Made by a program: the position numbers and the translations under genes | The notes under the pieces: model-generated | What the model was told of the DNA's origin: nothing | Seen by the model: only the letters and a program-made list of their open reading frames with translations | Databases searched by the model: none | Assembly: GCF_010093595.1 (NCBI RefSeq) | Contig: NW_022985437.1 | Location: 2,016,697 to 2,080,696 of the forward strand | DNA: 64,000 bases | Origin: Mytilinidion resinicola | Lineage: Eukaryota > Ascomycota > Dothideomycetes > Mytilinidiales > Mytilinidiaceae | Direction: 5' to 3' | Shown: positions 54,755-64,000 of the stretch, in pieces | Position numbering within the stretch: the first letter of the stretch is position 1 | How the letters are laid out: each line of letters opens with the position of its first letter

Positions 54755-55351
54755 CTAAATCAACCACTTCAGCACCCCACCCAAGTTCCCCTCAGTATCC
54801 CAAAACCGCCCTAACTCAGTATGTCCCCCCTCAACCCACCTTTCCTTCTCAACCGTCCCACCGGCCTCGACAACCTTTTGCAGCGTCGCCGCCACGTCGG
54901 CCACAAGGATATGATTGACAACTCCGCCGGCTCTCAACTCAACCTTTTTTTTCTCCCCTTTTTTCTCGCTCTCGCTCTCACTTTCTGATTCCGGTGCCGC
55001 ATCGGTCCCCGAAATGAGCGACAGGGCACCCATGACCGATGAGGGCGTGAAGAAGATGAGTTGGGAGGCGGAGACTTGGGGCTGGAATGTCCAGTCGAAG
55101 ACGGTGGCGTAGAAGGCTTGGGCACGGGGGATGGAGAGCACGGGGATGAGCGTGAATGCGAAGGAGTTGGCTGGTGGAGGGACGAATTTAGGTTTTTGGG
55201 TGGCCTCTGTGGGGGTGGTAGTGGTCTGGGGGAGTGAGGCGGTGGTTGAGGGAGTGGTGATGTCGGATGAGGTCGATGATTTGGGCGACTTGATAGGTGG
55301 AGAGGGGCGGTTGGAGAGGAAGGAGTTGCGGTGGGGGGTTGTGGTTGTCAT
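54755..55351 (-). CDS. VOC-fold (glyoxalase-like) protein
   Basis: Encodes 198 residues, single exon. Residues 1-60 are Thr/Ser/Pro-rich and disordered. A glyoxalase/bleomycin-resistance fold follows: FAFTLIPVLSIPRAQAFYAT, then HILVADVAATLQKVVEAGGT and GRFWDTEGNLGGVLKWL. An acidic then Lys-rich insertion (SESESESEKKGEKKK) separates the halves. Family knowledge: such proteins bind a metal and act on small molecules, and the substrate is unknown. The metal ligands are not secure. Confidence 0.78.
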   Translation of the reverse strand: MTTTTPHRNSFLSNRPSPPIKSPKSSTSSDITTPSTTASLPQTTTTPTEATQKPKFVPPPANSFAFTLIPVLSIPRAQAFYATVFDWTFQPQVSASQLIFFTPSSVMGALSLISGTDAAPESESESESEKKGEKKKVELRAGGVVNHILVADVAATLQKVVEAGGTVEKERWVEGGHTELGRFWDTEGNLGGVLKWLI

Positions 55352-56358
55352 TGTGGATGTTGGAGTGTAGTGGAGCTAGAAGAGTCTTGATCTCGACGTA
55401 AGGGGTGCCTGAAGAGCTGAAACTTTCTGGAGAGAAGTTTATGCTATGCTCTGAGGCTTCAGGTAAAGTACCACGGGCCAGTGCAGCAATCTTTCTCAGA
55501 GACGAAAACACAGAAGGGCATGATAGAAGAGAAGGTTCTGATGATGAAGATAGGAGAATTTATACCTTTGTTCGTTCTCCAAAGGCATTGAAAGAATTGC
55601 ACCAACTCGGGTCATGTGCAACCACGTGTACGGTTCTCTGGACGTGTTTCCCGCGTCTATCACTGTGACCCGATGTGCATCAACACCAGAAGCAAGCAGA
55701 AACCGCGAGTGCTACCATTGGCTTCGCTCTCTCAAGCGGCATGCAGTCTACTCCTCGCCCTCGCATTGGGAGGCACGCGTCGCTGAAGGTAGCCTCTGCC
55801 TTGGCATCCCTATTGGTGTGACGCTTGTCGGGAGGAGTGTTTACAGACGGGCTGACGCTGCTGCCTGAATCCTTCAAAAATGATGCTTCGTCACGCCGAT
55901 GTCGTCGCTGCCCAGGTGCCAAGAGGCTGCTAGCTCTCTTCTAACGGCAGTGGGCAGGTCCCAAGACCGCACCCTCGTCCTTCGACTCACCACTCTGCTC
56001 TCCACCCGCCAGACCGCCAATCAGTCGAAATGCCTTCATCCGAGTGCCATACGCCTAGTCAATTGCGGGATTCAATACCGTGTGCCCTAGCAATGCTGTC
56101 AGCTCCACGACGGGCTAAGAGCCGTTTATCGTCGCGTCTCTTGCGCGGCTGCTTGCAACCCCCAGCAATCAGACTCCTGGCCTGATCGACGCGGCTGTAT
56201 AAGGCTCCTAGGAAGCCTTGCATTCCCGAATCTCATCTTTTTGTGCATTCTTGGCTCACCACCACATCCATTTCTTCGTGCGTTCTTGGCACAATATCTC
56301 ATTTCTCTTCGTGCTCTCTTGGCTCAAACACCACAGTCTTGGTTGAGAGACAGACACC
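55352..56358. promoter_or_regulatory. Divergent intergenic region with a three-fold leader repeat
   Basis: About 1 kb between the VOC gene (minus) and the ABC transporter (plus). The last 120 bp hold three imperfect copies of a unit centred on GTGCATTCTTGGCTCA, GTGCGTTCTTGGCACA and GTGCTCTCTTGGCTCA (about 56242-56335). No gene seen. Confidence 0.5.
56242..56335 (+). repeat. Three imperfect repeats before the ABC transporter
   Basis: Units at about 56242, 56277 and 56310 share GTGC...CTTGGC(T/A)CA, with CACCACA after the first and third. They lie within about 120 bp of the ATG at 56359. Confidence 0.6.
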
Positions 56359-59300
56359 ATGAGCCGGGTCTGCCAGACCGATGGCTCCTTCGGGCCAGGC
56401 ATTGGCTCCTGCAGAGGCGGCTTCGACTTCACCCTGACCTTTGAGGACTCCATATTGAGTCTACTCCCCCAAGTCGCGTTTCTCCTGCTGGCTCCCTTGC
56501 GCTTCAATACTCTCCGCCGGCGGAAAAACAGAGTCGCCAAGAACTCCCATCTCGGGTTCCTCAAAATCGTGCGTCTCGCATGTGCTTAGCATTGGCATGC
56601 AACGCATCGTGAAGCTGCAGGCTGATTGGTTGGATTCAACTTCTAGGTTACCTCCATTCTCTATACCGCCTCTTCCATCATCCTCTTGGTACTATGGAGC
56701 GAGATCGAGAGTTACAAGACTAAAATGTCCATTGCCGCGAACTCATTCCAATTCCTGTCCTCGTTGGCAATCGTTACACTATCCCACCTCGAACATACGA
56801 GGGCCGTCAGACCGAGTCATCTGCTCCAGTTTTTCTTGCTAGTCTTGCTTATATGCGATGCAGTGCGGTTACGCACTCTGTTTCTGATGGAATATCCGAC
56901 TAGCTTGGTGACATCAGCGTCGATCCATACCTTTCTAACCGGCCTCCTGTTACTCCTTGAGTCTCTCGACAAAAGGGAGTTGTTCTACTCGGATCGAGAC
57001 AAGGCTCTCCCGCCTGAGGAAACCATCGGGCTGTTTGGCCAGAGACTCTTCTGGTTCCTCAACGGCCTGTTTCTAGATGGATATCGTAAGGTTCTGAAGC
57101 CTAGCGACCTTTTTGATGTTGACCAAGATCTTGCTTCCGAGGAGATTCGAGTTTTATTCAGCCAAGCATGGAGCAAGCAAGACAAAACGCGGAAAGCCCC
57201 TCTTTCGCGTGTCATTTTCCATGTCCTGTGGTTTGACCTCGTTCTTCCGATGATTCCACGGTACGCGCTTCTCTGCCATTCTACTATGTCTCGTCACAGA
57301 TATCTGCACAGTTCTCTGCCACCGCTTGTAGTGCCTCATAGTATTTTCAGAAATCGAGGGCGACGAATCACACTTCAATCTATGTACACTCCTCTGCCGC
57401 TGCTTGGGGCGGCCTCATGAGTTTACCAGTTGTTCAAAAGATGGGACTTCTCTCTGAACCGAAATACTGAAAATATGATTACGCACTGTACCCAGTCACC
57501 TACTAACGTATTTCCAGACTCCTTCAAATCGGCACTACTCTGTCCCAGCCATATCTCATCTCCGCAATGATCAAATTCATTCAATCTGGGCCACCAGAGA
57601 GTAAGAATGATGGCTATGGATTGATTGCAGCTTTTGCTCTCAACTACGCTTTCCTAGCAGTCTTCACCTCCTGGCATACTCAAAGCGTTGCTCGGTTTGC
57701 TGTCAAATTACGCGGCTGCCTCATATCCCTCATATACGAGAGGACTCTCGACCTTGACTCTAAGGAGGTCAACCTAGGCTCTGCAACCGTGCTGATGAAC
57801 GTAGATGTAGAAAAAGTCCTAGCTGCGGTCAGATTCATGCACGAGTTCTGGGCCCAGACAATTAGTTGCGGTGTTGCACTCTACATCCTGTACACTCGTC
57901 TCGGTGCCCCTTTTGTGTCCCCTCTTGTCACGATTTTGATTGCAACTGCTATATCTTCCTGGGTCGGAAAAAGAATGAAGGCCCGAAGTAGCGACTGGGT
58001 TGCTGCCACTGAAAGACGCGTAACCTCGATCGCCTACGCCACTGGTGCCATCAAAGGTATTAGGATGCTCGGACTCTCGGACACGGTGCTGAAATCCTTG
58101 ACTGCGCTCCGAGAAGCTGAGGTTGAGAGACACAGATCTGTGCGAAAGTTGTCGGTCTGGGTCACCGTCATCTCTAACGTTATGTTTCAATTGACAACAC
58201 TGTCGACCTACGTTACCTTTGCAGTCGTTTCCTTATTTGGCGGGCGCAGTCTGGATGTTCAACTACTCTTTGGGTCTTTATCAGCTTTGAAGTTGGTGAC
58301 CACTCCATTGACGGGCATGTTGCAGATTATCACGAGCTTCCAAGGTGGCGTTGCGTCCCTGGAGCGAATTCAAACATATTTGAAGAGCGACGTGCTTGAA
58401 AAGCCTACGTATACTTATCGTGTCAAGAACGCGACCAGGATTGAATTGCAACCAATTCAAGGCAAGCGGTCCCATACATCCAGTTCATCGGAGGCCCTTA
58501 GGATCACGCACGGCGTTTTTGAGATCGAGCAGAATAAGCCGATCCTGTCCGACATCAACCTTACTATTCCAGTAAGCTCCTTTACAATGATTATTGGAAA
58601 AGTCGCATCGGGCAAGTCCGTTCTTCTCCGCTCTATGCTCGGGGAGACAACCGTGGTTGAGGGATCCGTCGCGAAGTCTTTCTCTGGCGGCATGGCTTTC
58701 TGCGATCAGTCCACTTGGCTAAGGAACATTACCCTGCGGGAAAACATCATTGGGGAAGACACAGTTGACAATGCCTGGTACTCCTCCGTGACGTGGGCTT
58801 GTGGATTGCAAAAAGATTTCACAGAGCTGAAAATGGGCGACTTAACGAGAATTGGATCAAAAGGAGGATCACTCTCGGGCGGCCAAAGAAACCGAATATC
58901 TCTGGCGCGGGCCTTGTATGCGAGAAAACCAACCATTATCATCGACGACATCCTGTCCGGCCTTGACAATACGACCGAGAGACTCGTTTTTAATCGTGTG
59001 TTCGGCCCAAAGGGTCTTTTAAGAAAGTCGCGCACTACAGTTGTACTGGCAACACATTCGACGCATTTTGCACAACAGGCTGACAAGATCGTCGTCATGT
59101 CCGCTGGTCGAATTGTCGATCAAGGGATCTACGCGGAATTAGCATCACGCAAAATTCCATTTCACGCCTTTGATGCCGTTTCTGATATAGGTAGTGGCTC
59201 ATCCGAAGAGGTGAAGACAGTCGAAGAAGATGAAAAGGTCCTTGCAACGGTAGATGCCACTAGCTTACCTGACGAAGGCCAGGAAGACAGCACAGACAGG

Positions 59301-61184
59301 CGTTCTGGTGATATGCGGAGTATGCTATTCTTCCTATCTGCAGTTGGCAAAGTTCAAGTCAGCATATACTTTGCTCTCTTAGCATGCGAGACCGTATCTA
59401 CGACAATGCAGAACATCTACCTCAAGATCTGGGCTGAGTCTGATACTTCCACGCGAAGCTCGATGGTCCGGCATCTATACACCTTCATTGGCGTAACAAT
59501 TCTCAATATTGGGGTCATTGGAATTTGGTTAACCCACTTTACTCTCTGGTTCACACCACAGATGAGTCTCGTCTTGCATAGCAGACAGCTTTACGCTCTC
59601 ATGATGGCGAAATTCTCAATTCTAGTATCGACTGATACGGGAAATGTGACGAATAGGTTCAGCCAGGATATAGTCCTGGTGGACAACCAGCTGCAAGGCT
59701 CCTGGATTAACGCCACCAGCTGCGCTTTTCTAATTCTCTCAAACGTAATTATTTTGTGTTTGGCTACGCCACAGGTCGCAGCCTGTATTCCATTCCTCTG
59801 CGCCGCTTCATACTTGATCCAGCGAGTCTACTTGCGCACTTCGCGTCAAATCAGACTTATGGACTTGGAAGCTAAGGCCCCTCTCTGTACTCACTTCTTG
59901 GAGACGCTTGCAGGCATCGTCACAATCCGCTCGTTTGGTTGGCCTGACGACTACCGGCGTAAGAACAAGGTCCATCTTGATCAATCGCAAATACCCTTCT
60001 ACTTGTTATTCGCGATTCAAAATTGGCTAAATCTTGTTTTGGAGCTTATGGTAGCTGGACTTATCACTATCCTTGTTGGTCTTGGTGTATCGCTCCGAAG
60101 CAAGGTTGATGCCGGCTATCTTGGTCTAGCTTTGATTGGAACTGTAAGTCTACACAATCCTAGACCGCGCTAGTTTGTCTTGGTTGAGAGTACTGACTAC
60201 TGATAGATGGATCTTGGCTTTTTCATCCGCCTGCTGGTAATAAGTTGGACAGATCTCGAAACGTCATTAAGCGCCGTTGCACGAATACGTCATTTTTCAA
60301 AGACTCCTTCCGAACACCAGGATCGAGTCACATCAGATCCTCCCACAGGATGGCCTCTCACGGGATCTGTTCAATTCAAGAGCCTCGTTGCAAGCTACAC
60401 CGAAGAAGGAAAGTCTGTTCTACATGGTGTAGATTTGGACATCAAGGCTGGGGAGAAGATTGGACTCTGCGGGCGCACTGGTAGCGGCAAATCCAGTCTC
60501 GTCGCAACGCTATTTGGTCTCCTGCACCATCAATCCGGAAGTCTCCTCATTGACGGTGTCTCTACAGATAGTGTAGCTCTAGATGTACTTCGCTCGAAAG
60601 TCACAGCACTACCGCAAGAACCATTCTTCCTCCGGGGGAATGTCAGGCATAATCTAGACCCCTGGCAGCACTCGGCGCAAAGACTTCCGGTATCAGACCA
60701 AGAGATGAAGCTCGCTTTAAAGCGAGTCGAGCTGTGGGACAAACTCAGCAACGCGGCGGAGCCAGGCCAAACTGCCCTAGACGTTTCGCTGGATCACGTT
60801 GATTCGTTACTGAGCCAAGGCGAGCGCCAGCTGTTTTGCCTCGCGAGGGCTATTTTGATGGTTGGAAAGATTGTGGTATTGGATGAAGCAACGAGCAGGT
60901 ACGTGTTGAAATGATCCTTTGGCTCAGGCTCGGTTCTCAGCAGCTGCTAACGCGTTTATAGTGTCGACGCAGCCACAGATCGCCTTATGCAGGAAATTCT
61001 CCGCTCTGCGTTTGCTGACCGCACGATTATCGCTATCGCCCATCGTCTCGATACTATTCTGGATTTCGACCGCGTCGTGGTGATGGATTCGGGGAGGATT
61101 GCGGAGATCGGAGCGCCAAGCAAACTACTGAAGACGGAGGGGAGTCTCTTCAAAGCTCTAGTAGAGAGCCAGGGGAAGCATTGA
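56359..61184 (+). CDS. Full-length ABCC (MRP-type) transporter
   Basis: Exons 56359-56568, 56647-57260, 57518-60143, 60207-60898 and 60962-61184 give 1454 residues. The order is an N-terminal membrane region (TMD0), TMD1, NBD1, a charged linker, TMD2 and NBD2. NBD1 has Walker A GKVASGKS, signature LSGGQ and Walker B TIIIDDILSG with Asp where the catalytic Glu would be. NBD2 has GRTGSGKSS, signature LSQGERQ and a proper IVVLDEATS. So only one ATP site should be fully active, as in other ABCC proteins. Family knowledge: these export amphipathic compounds or conjugates at plasma or vacuolar membranes. The substrate is unknown. The 257-nt second intron is long for this window. Confidence 0.92.
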
Positions 61185-61557
61185 ACGTAGAGGAGGCTTC
61201 AATGAGATGGAGATAGCCTCTTGTTTCTTGGTGACTTCTTCACTCAACGATTTTGTAGGGAGTGGTCTTTGACATAGATTCTTTTCGTCTAATGAATCAA
61301 TCCGGCTTTATCGAGTGGACTATCGAAAGGAACGAAGTTCCGCGTAATCTCTCTCTCTCGCTCAATCTAAAACACCTACTTGTATGACAGCTGAAGTCCT
61401 CCAGCACGTGATGTTCGCATTAGTACTAGGCCCAGCGCCACCTCGAACAGGCAACATCCCCCACCTGGGCACCTAAGGTTTGAGTTCCACATCATACCTT
61501 CATAGAATGCCACTCTCTCTACCCAAATTCACACCCTCAAGCCATTGACGCTCAATC
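61185..61557. other. Intergenic, nothing recognised
   Basis: 3' end of the transporter and leader of the F-box gene. Confidence 0.5.
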
Positions 61558-63216
61558 ATGGCCACCTTCTCAGACCTTCCGGTCGAGCTGATCATTGACA
61601 TTGGAGAATATCTTCCAGGCTCCGACATTAAAGCACTGCGCCTTACGGATCGGGTCTGCAAAAGCGCAATTGCGCATCTCCTCTTTCCCCGACTCTATGT
61701 CTCATCTCATGAGCTTGACTTGAAGGTCTTGAAACACGTTTCAGAAACCCCAGAGCTTGCGAAAGGTGTAAAGCAACTAGTCTGCGACGGTGGCTATGAT
61801 CAGCTAGCCCCCGGGTACCGTAAGATTGCTCTGGAAAGACTTGATGAAACTCGCGCTGCGTGGGACAAGGAAGATAGCGTAAGGAAGTTTTAATTCTACT
61901 GAGAACGCTAAAAGGACGCGATCATTGATCATGAGGCTAACGATAAGCAACAGGGTGTTGTTGATGCTCTCCCTTACCTCACTAGCCTCCGTTCCATGGT
62001 ACTTTGTTGTCCCAAATCTCTCGATTCATCGATGAGTCTCTCGGGTCTATGCGCTCCTTCGACAAGAGCAGCGTTGTCCGAAATTGGCACAGAATATGGC
62101 ACTCCCGAGGACCGGAGATTCAATGTCAGAGCTGTTGGCAGCAGACTACTGTGGCGTCAAATCGCTCCAGAGAGACGAATGGAGCTTTTCAACTCTACAG
62201 AGACAAGTATTGACGTTACCACGGCCTCGTTTGAGGATATCGAGCGACTCAATAATTTCCGCCATCTTAACCTCTTACTGGATGTCTGTATCACGTCACC
62301 CTCTTACATCAAGGAATTCATCATCCCTCCGTTCCGCACAGCGTTTGATGAGTATGGCGCTTGCATGGGTGCCTTTGTTTACTTGTTCGAATCTTGGAAT
62401 AACACCCTCGACCGAATGCGGATCGCCTTTACAAATTTGGAGGTTTTACACCTTTGTTTCTTAGGCGATTACGACGGCGAATCGGCGCGTATTCTATTGC
62501 AAGGTAACCTCACCACGGTCCTATCTTCCTGCAAAGAGCTTCGCGAACTCAAAATCGACAACTCGGAATGTCTGTACCCTTTGGCTACTCATCTTCCTAC
62601 GATCTCAGCCCTCGATCTTAAGAAACCGCTTCCAAAGCTCCGCAGGGCTACTTTCATTGCTGGGTCAGACGATGCCAAAAGCGCCTTTCGGGTGATACGT
62701 GCCCATGCGGCCAGCCTTGAGTATCTGGAGTTCAAATCTATCAACCTGAAGAATGGAGACGCAGCAGTTGAAACTTGGACCTGGCTACTTGAAGCACTTC
62801 GTGGCTTACCTAATACGGCTGAGTTCAAGAAGCTGGATCTTGTATGCGACTTAGTGGGTGGTGATCCTATGCTCTGGTCACCACAAAGCTGCTGGAACAC
62901 AGTCAAAGACCCTGATGGCAGGAAAGCGGCCTGGACACAGTTTCTCGATGGTGGCGCGTTCCCGCTACGAGAGCCGTATCAGGACTTCGAGGATCCGCCG
63001 GTAGAGATACGAGGAAAAGTATGGCCTCTTTACAAGGAGACTCAATATTCGGACAGTGATGGAACTGACTCGATGGGAGCTGACTGGGATTGGAAGATGG
63101 AAGAGTGGTTTCCGCCGTTGGATGAGAGAATCAAGCTGTATGTTCCTTCGATTGAGGGGGGTGATATCGGATCCGCAGAGTCGATGTCTGATTCCAATGA
63201 GGAAGATTCGGAGTAG
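61558..63216 (+). CDS. F-box protein
   Basis: Exons 61558-61878 and 61954-63216 (75-nt GTAAGG...CAG intron) give 527 residues. Residues about 4-48 are an F-box (FSDLPVELIIDIGEYLPGSD, then ALRLTDRVCKSAIAHLLFPR). The rest shows irregular Leu-rich segments (NLEVLHLCFLGD, CKELRELKIDNSE, LEYLEFKSINL), suggesting a degenerate repeat fold. It has an acidic end (SMSDSNEEDSE). Family knowledge: F-box proteins bind Skp1 and select targets for SCF ubiquitin ligases, and fungi carry many such family members. Target unknown. Confidence 0.85.
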
Positions 63217-64000
63217 AAAGGGTAAGAGGATTCTAGCAAGAGGAATTCCAGTGGTCTCCTGCACCCAGATTGCTTATTGAGCTGCTTGTTAACTCCATAG
63301 AGCTTGATCGACTTGATAATACGAACATCATGGTTGGTTGCGATGAACAATTCGGTACTCTTAGCTCAGCTGGTACACTCTCTTGAATATTATGTAGCAG
63401 CACAACACCATCTGAGGTGGCCCAGAGGACTGTCTGAAAACTCTAATGATCTTCATTTTCCACTCAATGAACACTCCGGCGACCGAGTCTGTCAGAGGCC
63501 GTCCATCGTGGGCGCCGGCCCCTGTCCCTAACTAGCGCCGGTAGAATCTATAGTGGCCGTCCAAGATGTCGCCCGAGGACATCAAATCGATGAGCAATCC
63601 TGCTAAGAGAATGGGAACCAAGATCGGCCCTGGAAAGAGCGAGAAGGACATAAACCGTGCCATAACTAGTCACGAGCTCGCTGTTGTATGGAGACCAGAG
63701 CGCTCAGAATGGCCATATGCTAGTGCTATCAATGCGAAAGCTGTCTTTGGCGCTATAGTTTGGATCCGTGTATTTTAATGCATAGATGTAGTGGTTATAA
63801 GCGAACCAAGCGCTAGCATAGATAGAAGAAGTAATTGTATTGCAAATATATGAGCCTATGGCTTTGCACAGGCGAACTTCTTGCAGTCGTGTAATCAAAT
63901 GTATTGGAGCCTAGGAGTGGCAGAGATCCGCGATTGGAGTCATGCGATATTGGTGGTATACTGTCCATGCAAAAGCATCACGTGATTGTGGGGCCTCGAT
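63217..64000. other. Right end of window, no secure gene
   Basis: A 70-codon frame at 63566-63778 (with PAKRMGTKIGPGKSEKD) could be part of a gene, but shows no family. TCACGTGA occurs at 63978-63985. A stretch at about 63362 resembles a tRNA D-arm, but nothing else of a tRNA is found. Confidence 0.4.

Noticed and set aside
63355..63430. tRNA-like D-arm TAGCTCAGCTGGTA
   Set aside because: No matching acceptor stem, anticodon arm or GGTTCRA T-loop at the right distance.

Overview
The window comes from a filamentous ascomycete (Pezizomycotina). The evidence is short GT-AG introns (mostly 45-80 nt) with CTAAC-like branch points, a HET-domain gene, a nuclear SPO7 homologue, a PTS2-type thiolase, CBM18-bearing glyoxal oxidase, and C-to-T/G-to-A decay of repeats typical of repeat-induced point mutation (RIP). 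A dothideomycete would fit, but the class cannot be fixed from this sequence alone. Gene models below were spliced by hand. Those given as whole proteins keep an open frame across every proposed intron.

Layout. 1-14.4 kb is a metabolic stretch: a secreted glyoxal oxidase with four chitin-binding modules, an MGAWG-type unknown protein, a decayed amidase gene, a secreted type-B carboxylesterase and a peroxisomal 3-ketoacyl-CoA thiolase. 15.2-27.1 kb holds the most unusual feature: eight short, same-strand genes for orphan single-pass membrane proteins. Each has a small Ser/Thr/Pro-rich N-terminus, one membrane helix, a basic or Cys-rich juxtamembrane stretch and a disordered tail. They are interrupted only by a divergent pair, a GFA-type zinc protein and an ABHD12-like hydrolase. 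Two members share an N-terminal motif, and one carries a duplicated 14-residue tail motif.

27.4-37.3 kb is a gene-poor island bounded by two diverged direct repeats of about 0.66 kb. The left copy is strongly RIP-mutated in its distal half. Inside lie a RIP-destroyed PurE domain of ADE2, a possible solo LTR, a candidate secreted effector, a tiny charged protein gene, an APH-family kinase and a minisatellite.

38.2-49.6 kb returns to ordinary genes: a DUF7924-like (possible PD-(D/E)XK fold) protein, SPO7, a Mup1-type amino-acid permease with a 22-nt exon, a kinase-like protein and a CGI-58/Cld1-type hydrolase. 50-64 kb holds a HET-domain pseudogene, a tandem pair of CHORD-like zinc-binding proteins sharing a duplicated upstream element, a VOC-fold protein, a full-length ABCC transporter and an F-box protein.

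No rRNA, tRNA or CRISPR was found. No operon-like organisation is expected. The genes look individually transcribed, apart from divergent pairs that probably share promoters.
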